From: Actinomycetota bacterium | GTDB lineage: Bacteria; Actinomycetota; Actinomycetes; Actinomycetales; Microbacteriaceae | Assembly: GCA_018268455.1 (NCBI GenBank) | Contig: JAFDWM010000297.1 | Location: 1 to 43,085, forward strand | DNA length: 43,085 nt | Direction of reading: 5' to 3' | Shown here: piece after piece, positions 30,354-38,898 of the stretch | How positions within the stretch are numbered: the stretch's first letter is position 1 | Layout of the letters: every line of letters begins with the position of its first letter | Notes under the pieces: generated by a model | Told to the model about the DNA's origin: nothing | Databases searched by the model: none | What the model saw: the letters and a program-made list of their open reading frames with translations, nothing else | Made by a program: the position numbers and the translations under genes

Positions 30354-31340
30354 TCAGGGTGTGCCGCTGAGGTGGACGGAGCCGGCGCGCGCCGGTGTGA
30401 TCCCGGCCTCCTCGAGCACGGCGAGCACGGTGCGGTGCTGGTTGAACGCGTACAGGTGCACGCCGCCGGCGCCGCCGGCGACGAGTTCGCGCACGAGCGC
30501 CGCAGCATGTGCGACGCCGATCTCGGTGCGTCCCTCGACAGTGGGCTCGACCTCGAGCGCGATGGACAGTTCGGCGGGCACCTCCTCGCCGCTGAGCTCG
30601 AGCACGCGGCGCAGACGGGCGGGCGAGGTGATCGGCATGATGCCGGGCAGGATCGGGATCGTGACACCGGCGCGACGCGCGCGCTCCACGAACGCGAAGT
30701 AGTCGTCGGGGTGGAAGAACAACTGTGTGATCGCGAGAGTGGCGCCGGCCGCCTGCTTCGCGAGCAGTGCCTCGATGTCCTGTCCGCGGTAGGTCGAGCG
30801 CGGATGCCCGTTCGGATAGGCGGCGACGGCGATGTTCACCTTGCGACGTGGTGTGACCTGCACGGCGCCGGGGACGCCGGGGATGGGGCGCTCCTGGTAC
30901 GGCGCGCGCTCGGCCTGGGCGCGGTCGATGAGCTGTACCAGCTGCGCCGAGCTCTCCAGGTCGCCGAGGAACGGCTCATTCTCGTCGAGCGGCGGGTCGC
31001 CGCGCAGTGCGAGGAAGCTGAGGATCCCGGCATCGAGGAATTCACGGATCAGCCGCGACGCGCCGGCATACGTGTTGCCGACGCAGGTGAGGTGCGCGAG
31101 CGGCTCGACGGAAGTGTGCTCGCGGATGTATCGCAGCACGTCGAGGGAACGGCCGCCGACGGATCCGCCCGCGCCATAGGTCACCGAGATGAAGCGGGGC
31201 GAGACCGCGGCGAGCTGCTGGATCGTCTCGTGCAGCGCTTCGATCGGCGCCGTGGTGCGCGGCGGATACAGCTCGAAGGAGATGGGCACGCGCGGCAGCA
31301 CCGCCCCGGCGGGGGCGAACGGCGGCGCGTCGAAGGACAT
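30354..31340 (-). CDS. metF: Methylenetetrahydrofolate reductase
   Basis: Flavoenzyme that makes the 5-methyl-tetrahydrofolate used by MetE. The 328-residue (beta/alpha)8 protein has the N-terminal PRVPISFELYPPRT with the catalytic Glu, FISVTYGAGGS, LAHLTCVGNTYAG and FLALRGDPP. The frame runs open upstream to 31796 across the promoter, but ATG at 31340 has a GGAG ribosome binding site. A TAACGT -10 box (31369-31374) would give a leader of about 22 bases, too short for a riboswitch. The pairing with metE is functional. Confidence 0.95.
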   Translation of the reverse strand: MSFDAPPFAPAGAVLPRVPISFELYPPRTTAPIEALHETIQQLAAVSPRFISVTYGAGGSVGGRSLDVLRYIREHTSVEPLAHLTCVGNTYAGASRLIREFLDAGILSFLALRGDPPLDENEPFLGDLESSAQLVQLIDRAQAERAPYQERPIPGVPGAVQVTPRRKVNIAVAAYPNGHPRSTYRGQDIEALLAKQAAGATLAITQLFFHPDDYFAFVERARRAGVTIPILPGIMPITSPARLRRVLELSGEEVPAELSIALEVEPTVEGRTEIGVAHAAALVRELVAGGAGGVHLYAFNQHRTVLAVLEEAGITPARAGSVHLSGTP

Positions 31341-31430
31341 GGAACTCCAGATTCGGGATGTCCTCCCCACGTTAGGTGTGCTCTGGCCGCAGTGCGTGCT
31401 GTGTTTCGCCATGTGTCGGCGAACGCCTTC

Positions 31431-31436
31431 TAGGCT
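31431..31436 (+). promoter_or_regulatory. Predicted -10 box for the S9 peptidase
   Basis: TAGGCT, exactly six bases before the ATG at 31443; no ribosome binding site is present, so a leaderless mRNA is likely. Confidence 0.5.
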
Positions 31437-31442
31437 CGAAGC

Positions 31443-33344
31443 ATGACATCGCCGTACGGATCCTGGCCTTCTCCGCTGTCCGCCGAAGCACTCGCGAGCG
31501 CGGGCAGCCGCATCGACGGCGCACGGTATGCGGACGGCGCGATCTGGTGGAGCGAGTCTGTGCCGACCGAGCGCGGGCGGATGCGGGTGCTGCGTCAGGA
31601 CGCCGACGGATCCGTGACCGAGGCGCTGCCCGCGCCATGGGGGGCGCGCTCCCGGGTGCACGAGTACGGCGGCGGGGCGTGGACCGTCGCCGAGGACGGC
31701 GTGCTGCTCTTCGTGGATGGCGATTCCCAGCGTGTGCACCGGCTGGATCCGGGCGCGACGGCACCCGTGCCGCTGACCACGGCGGGGCCGCAGCACGGAG
31801 GACTGCGACTGCAGCAGGGCAGGCTGTTCGCGGTGCGCGAGGATCTGTCGGCTTCACCGCACCGCCGTTCGATCGTGGAGATCCCGCTCGACGGATCGGC
31901 CGCAGATGACGACACCGCGGTCACCGTGGTGCAGGGCGGCGACGGTTTCTTCGCGCATCCCGCGCTCTCTCCCGACGGGACGCGGCTGGCCCTCGTCGCC
32001 TGGGATGAGCGCCGCATGCCCTGGGATGCCGCGTCCGCGGTCGCGGTGGATCTCGCGACAGGCACCCGCACGCCGATCCCTGCGCGGGCTCCCCTGCAGC
32101 CCGAATGGCTCTCCGACGAGGAGCTGCTGTACGCCGACGATATGACGGGCCGCTGGAATCTGCATCGGGCGCGGATCCGAGCACAGCCGTCGCCCCCGCT
32201 CCCGGCTCCCCCGGCGACCACGGAACCGTTCGCACTCGCCGACGCCGACACCGGCGGCGGGCTGTGGGTGCTCGGTCAGCGCTGGTTCCGGGTGCTCGCG
32301 GACGGCCGCATACTGGCGGTGCGCACGAACGGATCCGATGCGCTCGTGCTGCTCGGCACCGACGGCGCGGTCCTGCGCGAATTCGACGTGCCGTTCCTCA
32401 GTGACCTGAGCCTTGAGGACGCCGACGGCACCGCCGTCCTGATCACCGGACAGGGCGCCCGCGTCACGCCAGGACTGTGGGAGCTCGACGTCGATTCCGG
32501 AGCGGCTCGCGCGATCCGGGGCGGCGATCCCGTCGATGCGGCGTGGGTGCCGGGGGCGCGTGCCCTCACGTTCGACGGACCCCGTGGCCCGGTGCACGCG
32601 TTCGACCATGCCCCGGCCAACCCCGATGCCGAGCCGGAGCCGGGCACCCTGCCGCCGTACGTCGTGTCGGTGCACGGCGGGCCGACCGCGCACACGGCCG
32701 GAGCCCAGACCGGGTGGATCACCTACCTCACGAGCCGGGGAATCGGCGTGCTCGAGGTCAACTACGGCGGGTCGACCGGCTACGGCCGCGCGTATCGTCA
32801 GCGCCTCGACGGTCAATGGGGTGTGGTCGACGTGGACGACGTGCTCGCTGCGGCGCGAGGGCTCGCCGACGCCGGCATCGCGGATCCCGCGCGGATCGCG
32901 ATCCGCGGCGGATCCGCCGGCGGCTGGACGGTGCTGTCGGCGCTGGTGCGCGGCGGCGTGTTCGCGGCGGGGATCGACCGCTACGGCGTCGCCGACGCCC
33001 GTATGCTCGCCGAGGACACGCACGACTTCGAACGGCACTATCTGGATGGCCTCATCGGCCCGCTGCCCGAGGCCGAGCCGATCTACCTCGAGCGCTCCCC
33101 GCTCGCCCAGGCACACCGCATCGACGTGCCCGTGCTGATCCTGCAGGGCGCCGACGACCCGGTCGTCCCGCCCGCGCAGTCGGAGGCCATCCGCGATGCC
33201 CTCGCCGCCCGCGGCGTGCCGCACGAGTACGTGCTGTTCGAGGGCGAGGGACACGGATTCCGTCAGGCGAGCACGATCATCGCCGCTGCCGAGGCGGAGC
33301 TGCGCTTCCTGGGCGAGGTGTTCGGCTTCGAGCCGACGATGTAG
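31443..33344 (+). CDS. S9-family serine peptidase (prolyl-oligopeptidase/acylaminoacyl type)
   Basis: Cytoplasmic serine peptidase of 633 residues with no signal peptide. The N-terminal 370 residues look like a beta-propeller with repeated short strands; the C-terminal alpha/beta-hydrolase holds the catalytic triad: Ser491 in RGGSAGGWTV, Asp572 in GADDPVVPP and His604 in GEGHGFR. A typical family feature, PPYVVSVHGGPTAH, opens the hydrolase domain. Family members cut small peptides or remove N-terminal dipeptides or acylated residues; the substrate cannot be told. It is divergent from metF across 102 bases and probably leaderless. Confidence 0.92.
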   Translation: MTSPYGSWPSPLSAEALASAGSRIDGARYADGAIWWSESVPTERGRMRVLRQDADGSVTEALPAPWGARSRVHEYGGGAWTVAEDGVLLFVDGDSQRVHRLDPGATAPVPLTTAGPQHGGLRLQQGRLFAVREDLSASPHRRSIVEIPLDGSAADDDTAVTVVQGGDGFFAHPALSPDGTRLALVAWDERRMPWDAASAVAVDLATGTRTPIPARAPLQPEWLSDEELLYADDMTGRWNLHRARIRAQPSPPLPAPPATTEPFALADADTGGGLWVLGQRWFRVLADGRILAVRTNGSDALVLLGTDGAVLREFDVPFLSDLSLEDADGTAVLITGQGARVTPGLWELDVDSGAARAIRGGDPVDAAWVPGARALTFDGPRGPVHAFDHAPANPDAEPEPGTLPPYVVSVHGGPTAHTAGAQTGWITYLTSRGIGVLEVNYGGSTGYGRAYRQRLDGQWGVVDVDDVLAAARGLADAGIADPARIAIRGGSAGGWTVLSALVRGGVFAAGIDRYGVADARMLAEDTHDFERHYLDGLIGPLPEAEPIYLERSPLAQAHRIDVPVLILQGADDPVVPPAQSEAIRDALAARGVPHEYVLFEGEGHGFRQASTIIAAAEAELRFLGEVFGFEPTM

Positions 33345-33380
33345 CCCGGCCGCCTGGCGCGCGCCGGACTCCGGAGCCGG

Positions 33381-33857
33381 TCACTCCCCCAGACGGTTTC
33401 GGGTGCGCATCGCGCGCTCCGCCTCCCGGGAGTCCTGACGCTCCCGCAGCGCCTGCCGCTTGTCGTACTCGCGCTTGCCCTTGGCCAGGGCGATCTCGAC
33501 CTTGGCGCGGCCGTCGGAGAAGTACAGTCGCAGCGGGATGAGCGTGTAGCCGCCGGCCGAGACCGCATGCGAGAGCTTCGCGATCTCCTCCTTGTGCAGC
33601 AGGAGCTTGCGGATCCGCTTCGCCGAGTGGTTCGTCCAGTGGCCCTGCGAGTACTCCGGGATGTGCACCGCGTCGAGGAACGCCTCGTTCCCCTTGATGA
33701 AGGCATAGCCGTCGGTGAGGTTCGCACGCCCCTGCCTCAGCGACTTCACCTCGGTGCCGGTGAGCACGAGACCCGCTTCGTACGACTTCTCCACGGTGTA
33801 GTCGTGACGAGCGCGACGATTGGTCGCGATGACCTTCTCCCCGCGTTCCCTGGGCAT
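33381..33857 (-). CDS. smpB: SsrA-binding protein SmpB
   Basis: Partner of tmRNA in rescuing stalled ribosomes. The 158-residue protein has the conserved start [38 protein letters not shown] and the basic tail [19 protein letters not shown], which becomes helical in the decoding centre. A GCAGGAGA ribosome binding site precedes the ATG. It has its own TATACT promoter after ftsX. No tmRNA gene (ssrA) is visible in the window. Confidence 0.97.
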   Translation of the reverse strand: MPRERGEKVIATNRRARHDYTVEKSYEAGLVLTGTEVKSLRQGRANLTDGYAFIKGNEAFLDAVHIPEYSQGHWTNHSAKRIRKLLLHKEEIAKLSHAVSAGGYTLIPLRLYFSDGRAKVEIALAKGKREYDKRQALRERQDSREAERAMRTRNRLGE

Positions 33858-33910
33858 GGCAATCTCCTGCGTGCTCGATGTGGTGGATCCGGCCGGATGG
33901 CCAGCCCGCC

Positions 33911-33916
33911 AGTATA
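33911..33916 (-). promoter_or_regulatory. Predicted -10 box for smpB
   Basis: TATACT on the minus strand, 53 bases before the smpB ATG, in the short gap after ftsX; the -35 region is a GC-rich palindrome without a match. Confidence 0.5.
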
Positions 33917-33944
33917 TACGGGTGCGGCGCCGCCGCGGTTCGTC

Positions 33945-34859
33945 TCAGGCGCGCAGCCAGCGTCGGATCGCGAAGCCCGCACTGAGCGCCGCGAGGATCA
34001 CGCCGATGCCGATCAGCACCGGCACGACGAGCAGCGCATCCTGCAGGCCGACCCACGTGGTGATGAATCCGACGCGCTTGGTGAGGTAGTCCTGCACCCC
34101 GAACTGCACGCCCAGCAGCACGGCGACACTGGCGAGCACGGATCCGATCACCGCCGCGAACACGCCCTCGAGCACGAACGGCGTCTGGATGAAACGGTTC
34201 GACGCACCCACCAGGCGCATGATGGCGATCTCCCGCCGTCGCGCATACGCGGACAGCCTGATCGTGGTGCCGATCAGCAGCACCGCGGCGATGAGCATGA
34301 GCACGGCGATCCCGACCGCGACATAGGTCGCGACCGTGAGCGCATTGAACAGCGGATCCAGATACTCCAGCTGATCCTTGACCTCATCGACGCCCTTGAC
34401 GCCGCTGAATGCCTCGGCGATCACGGCGGACTGGGTCTGATCCTTGAGGTTGACCTTGAACACGGCGTTGACCTGGTCGGCGCTCAGAACGCCGGCGTAG
34501 TCCTTGCCGACGAGCTTGAGCGTCTCCTGGTAGGCCTGCTCGGCGGTCTGGAACGTGCTCTTCGCGATGAGGGGTTTGAGCGTGTCGCCGTCGAGCTCCG
34601 CCTGCACGGCCTTGATCTGCTCATCCGTGGCGATCCCGCCGGCACAGCCTGGCGTGGTGGACACCGACGAGCACATGTAGATCGCGACCTGCGCGCGGTC
34701 CTGCCAGTACGCGCGCATCGTGCCGATCTGCGCCTGCATCAGGATCGCGGCACCCACGAACGTGAGCGAGACGAACGTGACGAGCACGACGGAGATGACC
34801 ATGGAGGCGTTGCGGCGCAGGCCCGTGAGCGCCTCGCTGAGGATGAGTCCGAACCTCAT
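33945..34859 (-). CDS. ftsX: Cell division protein FtsX
   Basis: Membrane half of the FtsEX complex, which activates peptidoglycan hydrolases at the septum. The 304-residue protein has a membrane segment at about residues 20-42, an extracellular domain of about 130 residues with a Cys pair (YMCSSVSTTPGC) that may form a disulfide, and three C-terminal membrane segments with the conserved LSAYARRREIAIMRLVGAS. ATG at 34859 overlaps the ftsE stop by four bases. It is not an ABC importer; the type VII-like fold signals across the membrane. Confidence 0.95.
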   Translation of the reverse strand: MRFGLILSEALTGLRRNASMVISVVLVTFVSLTFVGAAILMQAQIGTMRAYWQDRAQVAIYMCSSVSTTPGCAGGIATDEQIKAVQAELDGDTLKPLIAKSTFQTAEQAYQETLKLVGKDYAGVLSADQVNAVFKVNLKDQTQSAVIAEAFSGVKGVDEVKDQLEYLDPLFNALTVATYVAVGIAVLMLIAAVLLIGTTIRLSAYARRREIAIMRLVGASNRFIQTPFVLEGVFAAVIGSVLASVAVLLGVQFGVQDYLTKRVGFITTWVGLQDALLVVPVLIGIGVILAALSAGFAIRRWLRA

Positions 34860-35845
34860 GAGACGGGACCCACTTCCTCGTCGTCGCTGCCGTCGAGTCC
34901 GAGTCGATCGGCCACGCCGAGCTCGGCGAGATCGACGGGCGCGACCGCGATCGGCTGCGTCGACGGGACCGGCTCGTCGACGGGCTTGACAGTCGGCTGC
35001 GCCGGGGCGCTCTTCTCCGGCTGATCGGCGGCCGGCGCTGGAGCCGGGATCGGCTCGGCGATCGCGGCCTCGGTCTCGCGGTGCACCTCGCGCACGGTCT
35101 GCAACGCGGCGGTGGCGGCCGCGCCGCGGATCGCCTCCGGCTCCAGGCGCGGAACGTTGGACGTGTCGCCGTACCCGCCGCCGACCTCGTCGCGCACCAT
35201 CTCGCCGTCGCGCAGCTCGATCACGCGGCGCTGCATCTGGTCGACGAACGCGGCCTCGTGCGTGGCCATGAGCACCGTGGTGCCGCCGGCGTTGATCCGG
35301 GCGAGCAGCTGCATGATGTCGACCGACGTGGCAGGGTCGAGGTTTCCGGTCGGCTCATCGGCGAGCACGATCTGCGGGCGGTTCACGATCGCGCGGGCGA
35401 TCGCGACGCGCTGCTGCTCCCCGCCGGAGAGCTCGTGCGGCAGGCGCTTCTCCTTGCCGCTCAGGCCGACCAGTGCCAGCGCCTCGGGCACCGCCTGCTG
35501 GATGAAGCCGCGCGACGCGCCCGTCACCTGCAGGGTGAACGCGACGTTCTGGTAGACCGTCTTCGACGGCAGCAGCCGGAAGTCCTGGAACACGGATCCG
35601 ATGCTGCGGCGGAAGTACGGCACCTTGCGGCTCGCGATCGACTTCAGATCGCGCCCGAGCACGGCGACGCGGCCGGACGTGGGCGACTCCTCTCGGAGGA
35701 TCAGCTGAAGGCAGGAGCTCTTCCCGGATCCCGACGCACCGACGAGGAAGACGAACTCGCCTCGCTGCACCTCGAAATCCAACCCGGACAGCGCGGGGCG
35801 CTTCGTCCCGCGGTAGCGCTTGGTGACGTTCTCGAATCGGATCAT
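34856..35845 (-). CDS. ftsE: Cell division ATP-binding protein FtsE with C-terminal extension
   Basis: Cytoplasmic ATPase of FtsEX. Walker A VGASGSGKSS (about residues 36-45), signature LSGGEQQR, Walker B IVLADEPTGNLDP and switch His in ATHEAAF are present in the first 225 residues, the usual full length. About 100 further residues follow: a linker, then a Pro/Ala/Glu-rich tail (PIPAPAPAADQPEKSAPAQP) and an acidic end (LDGSDDEEVGPVS), probably disordered. ATG at 35845 lies nine bases after a TAGGCT -10 box, so the mRNA may be nearly leaderless. Confidence 0.95.
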   Translation of the reverse strand: MIRFENVTKRYRGTKRPALSGLDFEVQRGEFVFLVGASGSGKSSCLQLILREESPTSGRVAVLGRDLKSIASRKVPYFRRSIGSVFQDFRLLPSKTVYQNVAFTLQVTGASRGFIQQAVPEALALVGLSGKEKRLPHELSGGEQQRVAIARAIVNRPQIVLADEPTGNLDPATSVDIMQLLARINAGGTTVLMATHEAAFVDQMQRRVIELRDGEMVRDEVGGGYGDTSNVPRLEPEAIRGAAATAALQTVREVHRETEAAIAEPIPAPAPAADQPEKSAPAQPTVKPVDEPVPSTQPIAVAPVDLAELGVADRLGLDGSDDEEVGPVS

Positions 35846-35854
35846 GGCTCATCG

Positions 35855-35860
35855 AGCCTA
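35855..35860 (-). promoter_or_regulatory. Predicted -10 box for ftsEX
   Basis: TAGGCT on the minus strand, nine bases before the ftsE ATG. Confidence 0.45.
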
Positions 35861-35947
35861 AGCGGGCGCCGCGTGCTCCCCGCGAGCGACACCCCCGGCG
35901 TGCAGGGTTCGGGACTATGAGGTGGCTGGGTTCGCGGCGCGCGGCTG

Positions 35948-36607
35948 TCAGAGCCGCACGAAGATCGGCGGGCCGGAGCTCGCCCAGGGGGCGTGGTGCT
36001 CGACGTAGCGACCCCAGTCGGGCGAGTCGATGATGCCGCCGGCGCCATCCCAGATCCCGATGTGCCGGCTGGGCCACCACACCAGGTCGCCGGCGCGCGC
36101 CTCGCTCTCCGGGATCACGGTACCGAGCGCCGCCTGGTTGTCGGCGCCGCGGGGCAGGCTGATCCCGAAGTGCCCGAACACGTACTGCACGAGGCCATCG
36201 CAGCCGAAGGAGTCGCTCGGGTCGTTGCCCCAGCCGTACGGCACGACACCCACGAACGTCTCCGCATATGCGACGACGGCATCACCGGAGAACTGCTGCG
36301 GGGCGACCTCGGACGGGGCCGCGGATGTCGCGGTCGCAGGCTCGGGTTCCGGTGCGGGCGGCGGAGGAGGCGGGGCGTAGAGCACATCGAACACGGCGCG
36401 GGTGGCCGTCGGCTTCTGCGCGGTGGTCGGTGCGGTGAAGGTCTGCGAGTGCGCCACGATGGACACGGTGCGGTCGGAGGCGACCGGCGCCGCGGGCTGG
36501 AAGGCGAACGCCGCCGTCGCCGCCACCGGGACGATCAGCGCCGCGATCGCACAGCCTGCCGCCGCGCGCCGTGTCACAGTCGTCGGGATTCTCCGTGTCA
36601 CAGTCAT
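35948..36607 (-). CDS. Secreted NlpC/P60-family peptidoglycan hydrolase
   Basis: Extracellular cysteine endopeptidase candidate, 219 residues. A signal peptide (basic start, hydrophobic residues about 17-37 ending AFAF) is followed by a Pro/Glu-rich linker with six consecutive prolines and a C-terminal NlpC/P60 domain from about residue 105. The catalytic Cys is in FGCDGLVQYVF, where the usual D-C-S-G is G-C-D-G, and the His is in RHIGIWDGAGG. It sits directly upstream of ftsEX, like hydrolases controlled by FtsEX in other actinobacteria; that link is inferred. The first codons contain an in-frame 24-base duplication, so the start is uncertain; a TAAGGT -10 box lies nine bases before this ATG. 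Confidence 0.87.
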   Translation of the reverse strand: MTVTRRIPTTVTRRAAAGCAIAALIVPVAATAAFAFQPAAPVASDRTVSIVAHSQTFTAPTTAQKPTATRAVFDVLYAPPPPPPAPEPEPATATSAAPSEVAPQQFSGDAVVAYAETFVGVVPYGWGNDPSDSFGCDGLVQYVFGHFGISLPRGADNQAALGTVIPESEARAGDLVWWPSRHIGIWDGAGGIIDSPDWGRYVEHHAPWASSGPPIFVRL

Positions 36608-36806
36608 CGGATCCCTACCTTACGACAGCTCAGCCGGGAGGTCACCTGGGAAGCTCCTGGGTCGCCTGCTCCCGGATCCATCCCGGATCTCGGGAACCAC
36701 CACGGCCTTGTCACGAGATCGGCTTGTCTGGGAGCATTCTGCGCAGGCGCCCTCGCTGTGCGGCACACCTCAGGGGGCACGCCGGCATCCTCGAGAGGAC
36801 AACGCC

Positions 36807-37685
36807 ATGAGCACACCCGCAGGCTGGTACGACGACGGATCGGGCAGACAGCGCTGGTGGGATGGCCAGAACTGGTCGGAGCACTACGCAGATTCGACGC
36901 CGGATCCGTTCGCATCTCCGGCGCCATCGGCACTGGGCGCTATCGCTCAAGAGGCGAGGCAGTTCACCACACCAGGGCCGTACGCCGCGACCACCGCGAG
37001 CGCGAAACCACATGTCCTCGCCATCATCGCTCTCGTCACAGCCGTCGTGGGTTTCGTGTTCGCCTGCGTGCCCGGTGCGCTCATCGTCGGATGGGTCCTT
37101 CTCCCGATCGCGTTCGTCCTGTCCATCGTCGCGTTGTTCCTGAAGGGGAAGAAGTGGCCCGCGATCGTGGGCCTCGTCGTCGCGGTCGTCGGGACGGTCG
37201 TCGGCTTCGTCGTGTTCTTCGCCATCATCGCGAACGCGGCGCGCGATGCGTTCAAGGATCTCCCCACCGCGCCGATCTCCTCGCCCACGCCCGGATCGAC
37301 CCAGGCCGCCAGAAGCTCGGTCTCCCCCGAGGACGACGGGAAGTACCAGGTCGAGATCGGTGACGCCACGAAGGGCACGGACTTTGAAGGGAACCCTGCG
37401 CTCATCGTCAACTTCACCTTCACCAACCACAGCAGCGAGGACACGAGCTTCATGTTCGCCGTGAGCGCGAAGGCCTTCCAAGACGGCGTGGAGCTCGAGG
37501 ACGCGATCGTGACGGACGATTCCGTCGACAGCGCGAGTGTGCTCAAGGACATCAAGCCCGGTGCATCGATCGTGGTACAGCGGGCGTACAAGCTCACGGG
37601 CACGAGCGACGTGAGCGTCGAGGTGAAGAAGTTCTCACCGTTCGACGACGCTCAGATCGCGAGCAAGACTTTCACGGTGGGCTGA
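36807..37685 (+). CDS. DUF2510/DUF5067 membrane protein
   Basis: Protein of 292 residues. The N-terminal AGWYDDGSGRQRWWDGQNWSEH is the DUF2510 motif. Two hydrophobic segments follow (about residues 71-115 as a long hairpin and 118-142). The extracytoplasmic C-terminal domain (about 170-292: YQVEIGDATKGTDFEGNPAL, VNFTFTNHSSEDTSF) looks like DUF5067, an immunoglobulin-like domain. Function unknown. A GAGAGGACAA ribosome binding site precedes the ATG. It interrupts the otherwise minus-strand prfB-ftsEX neighbourhood and ends 78 bases from the convergent prfB stop. Most likely a small surface protein gained or inserted here. Confidence 0.82.
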   Translation: MSTPAGWYDDGSGRQRWWDGQNWSEHYADSTPDPFASPAPSALGAIAQEARQFTTPGPYAATTASAKPHVLAIIALVTAVVGFVFACVPGALIVGWVLLPIAFVLSIVALFLKGKKWPAIVGLVVAVVGTVVGFVVFFAIIANAARDAFKDLPTAPISSPTPGSTQAARSSVSPEDDGKYQVEIGDATKGTDFEGNPALIVNFTFTNHSSEDTSFMFAVSAKAFQDGVELEDAIVTDDSVDSASVLKDIKPGASIVVQRAYKLTGTSDVSVEVKKFSPFDDAQIASKTFTVG

Positions 37686-37763
37686 GCGACCGCCGCCGAC
37701 GGCTCGGGGCCGGTGCCGCCTCTTCCGGTTCGACCCCGAACGATGCTCGTCTGCTTGCCTACC

Positions 37764-38873
37764 TCAGTCGTCGTCCTTGCGCTTGCGCCAGCGGATGCCC
37801 GCGGAGATGAAGCCGTCGAGATCGCCGTCGAACACAGTGGCCGGGTTGCCGACCTCGTAGCCGGTGCGCAGATCCTTGACCAGCTGCTGGCCGTAGAGGA
37901 AGTAGGAGCGCATCTGGTCGCCCCAGCTCGCGGTGATGTTGCCGGCGAGCTCCTTCTTCTTCGCAGCCTCCTCCTCCTTCTGCAGCAGCAGCAGGCGGGT
38001 CTGCAGCACGCGCATGGCCGCGGCGCGGTTCTGGATCTGCGACTTCTCGTTCTGCATCGACACGACGATCCCGGTCGGGAGGTGCGTGAGGCGCACGGCG
38101 GAATCGGTCGTGTTGACCGACTGGCCGCCCGGGCCGGAGGAGCGGAACACGTCGACGCGGATGTCACCCTCGGGGATGTCGACCTCCGTCGCCTCCTCCA
38201 TGAGCGGGATGACCTCGACCGCCGCGAAGGAGGTCTGACGCTTGTCAGCGGATCCGAACGGGCTGATCCGCGCGAGGCGGTGCGTGCCGGCCTCGACGGA
38301 GAGAGTGCCGAAGGCGTACGGCGCGTCTACCTCGAAGGTCGTGGACTTGATGCCGGCACCCTCGGCGTACGACGTGTCCATCACCTTCACCGGGTACTTA
38401 TGGCGCTCGGCCCAGCGCAGGTACATGCGCAGCAGCATCTCGGCGAAGTCGGTGGCGTCGTCGCCGCCGGCGCCCGAGCGGATCGTGATGATCGCGGACC
38501 GCTCGTCGTACTCGCCGTCCAGGAGCGTCTGCACCTCGAGCTGGCTGATGGTGTCGGTGAGGGCGGCGAGTTCGGCGCGCGCCTCGGCGGCCGAATCCTC
38601 GTCCTCCATCTCGTTGGCGAGCTCGATGAGCACCTCGAGGTCATCGAGGCGCTGCTCGACCTCGGTGACGCGCTTGAGCTCAGCCTGACGATGGCTGAGC
38701 GCGCTGGTGACCTTCTGCGCCTTCTCGGGGTCGTCCCACAGATCGGGGGCACCGGCCTCCTCGCTGAGGCGTTCGATGTCGGAGCGGAGCGAGTCGACGT
38801 CGACGACCTCGCGGATGTCGCCGAAGGTGTGACGGAGCGCCGCGATGTCGGCGGAGAGATCAAGTTCGAGCAT
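37764..38873 (-). CDS. prfB: Peptide chain release factor 2
   Basis: Ends translation at UGA and UAA. The 369-residue protein has the GGQ catalytic loop ([17 protein letters not shown]) and the stop-codon recognition motif SPF ([15 protein letters not shown]). The frame is continuous from ATG 38873, so the programmed +1 frameshift of many prfB genes is absent, as is common in actinobacteria. GGGGAGG precedes the ATG, but a TAGTCT -10 box ends only nine bases before it. It is divergent from the MFS gene with 25 bases between starts. Confidence 0.97.
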   Translation of the reverse strand: MLELDLSADIAALRHTFGDIREVVDVDSLRSDIERLSEEAGAPDLWDDPEKAQKVTSALSHRQAELKRVTEVEQRLDDLEVLIELANEMEDEDSAAEARAELAALTDTISQLEVQTLLDGEYDERSAIITIRSGAGGDDATDFAEMLLRMYLRWAERHKYPVKVMDTSYAEGAGIKSTTFEVDAPYAFGTLSVEAGTHRLARISPFGSADKRQTSFAAVEVIPLMEEATEVDIPEGDIRVDVFRSSGPGGQSVNTTDSAVRLTHLPTGIVVSMQNEKSQIQNRAAAMRVLQTRLLLLQKEEEAAKKKELAGNITASWGDQMRSYFLYGQQLVKDLRTGYEVGNPATVFDGDLDGFISAGIRWRKRKDDD

Positions 38874-38882
38874 GGCCTCCCC

Positions 38883-38892
38883 AGACTACCGT
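38883..38892. promoter_or_regulatory. Overlapping divergent -10 boxes (prfB / MFS)
   Basis: Plus strand TACCGT at 38887-38892, six bases before the MFS GTG; minus strand TAGTCT at 38888-38883, nine bases before the prfB ATG. The TA at 38887-38888 is shared by both hexamers, a symmetric bidirectional promoter candidate. Confidence 0.5.
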
Positions 38893-38898
38893 GGAGAT

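Noticed and set aside
31341-31442. Riboswitch (B12 or SAM) in front of metF-metE
   Set aside because: The predicted leader is only about 22 bases and no conserved aptamer block is visible.
33345-33944. tmRNA (ssrA) gene close to smpB
   Set aside because: No tRNA-like ends or tag frame in the gaps around smpB.
38700-38873. Programmed +1 frameshift in prfB
   Set aside because: The frame is continuous from ATG with a normal N-terminus; no in-frame UGA with a slippery CUU is present.
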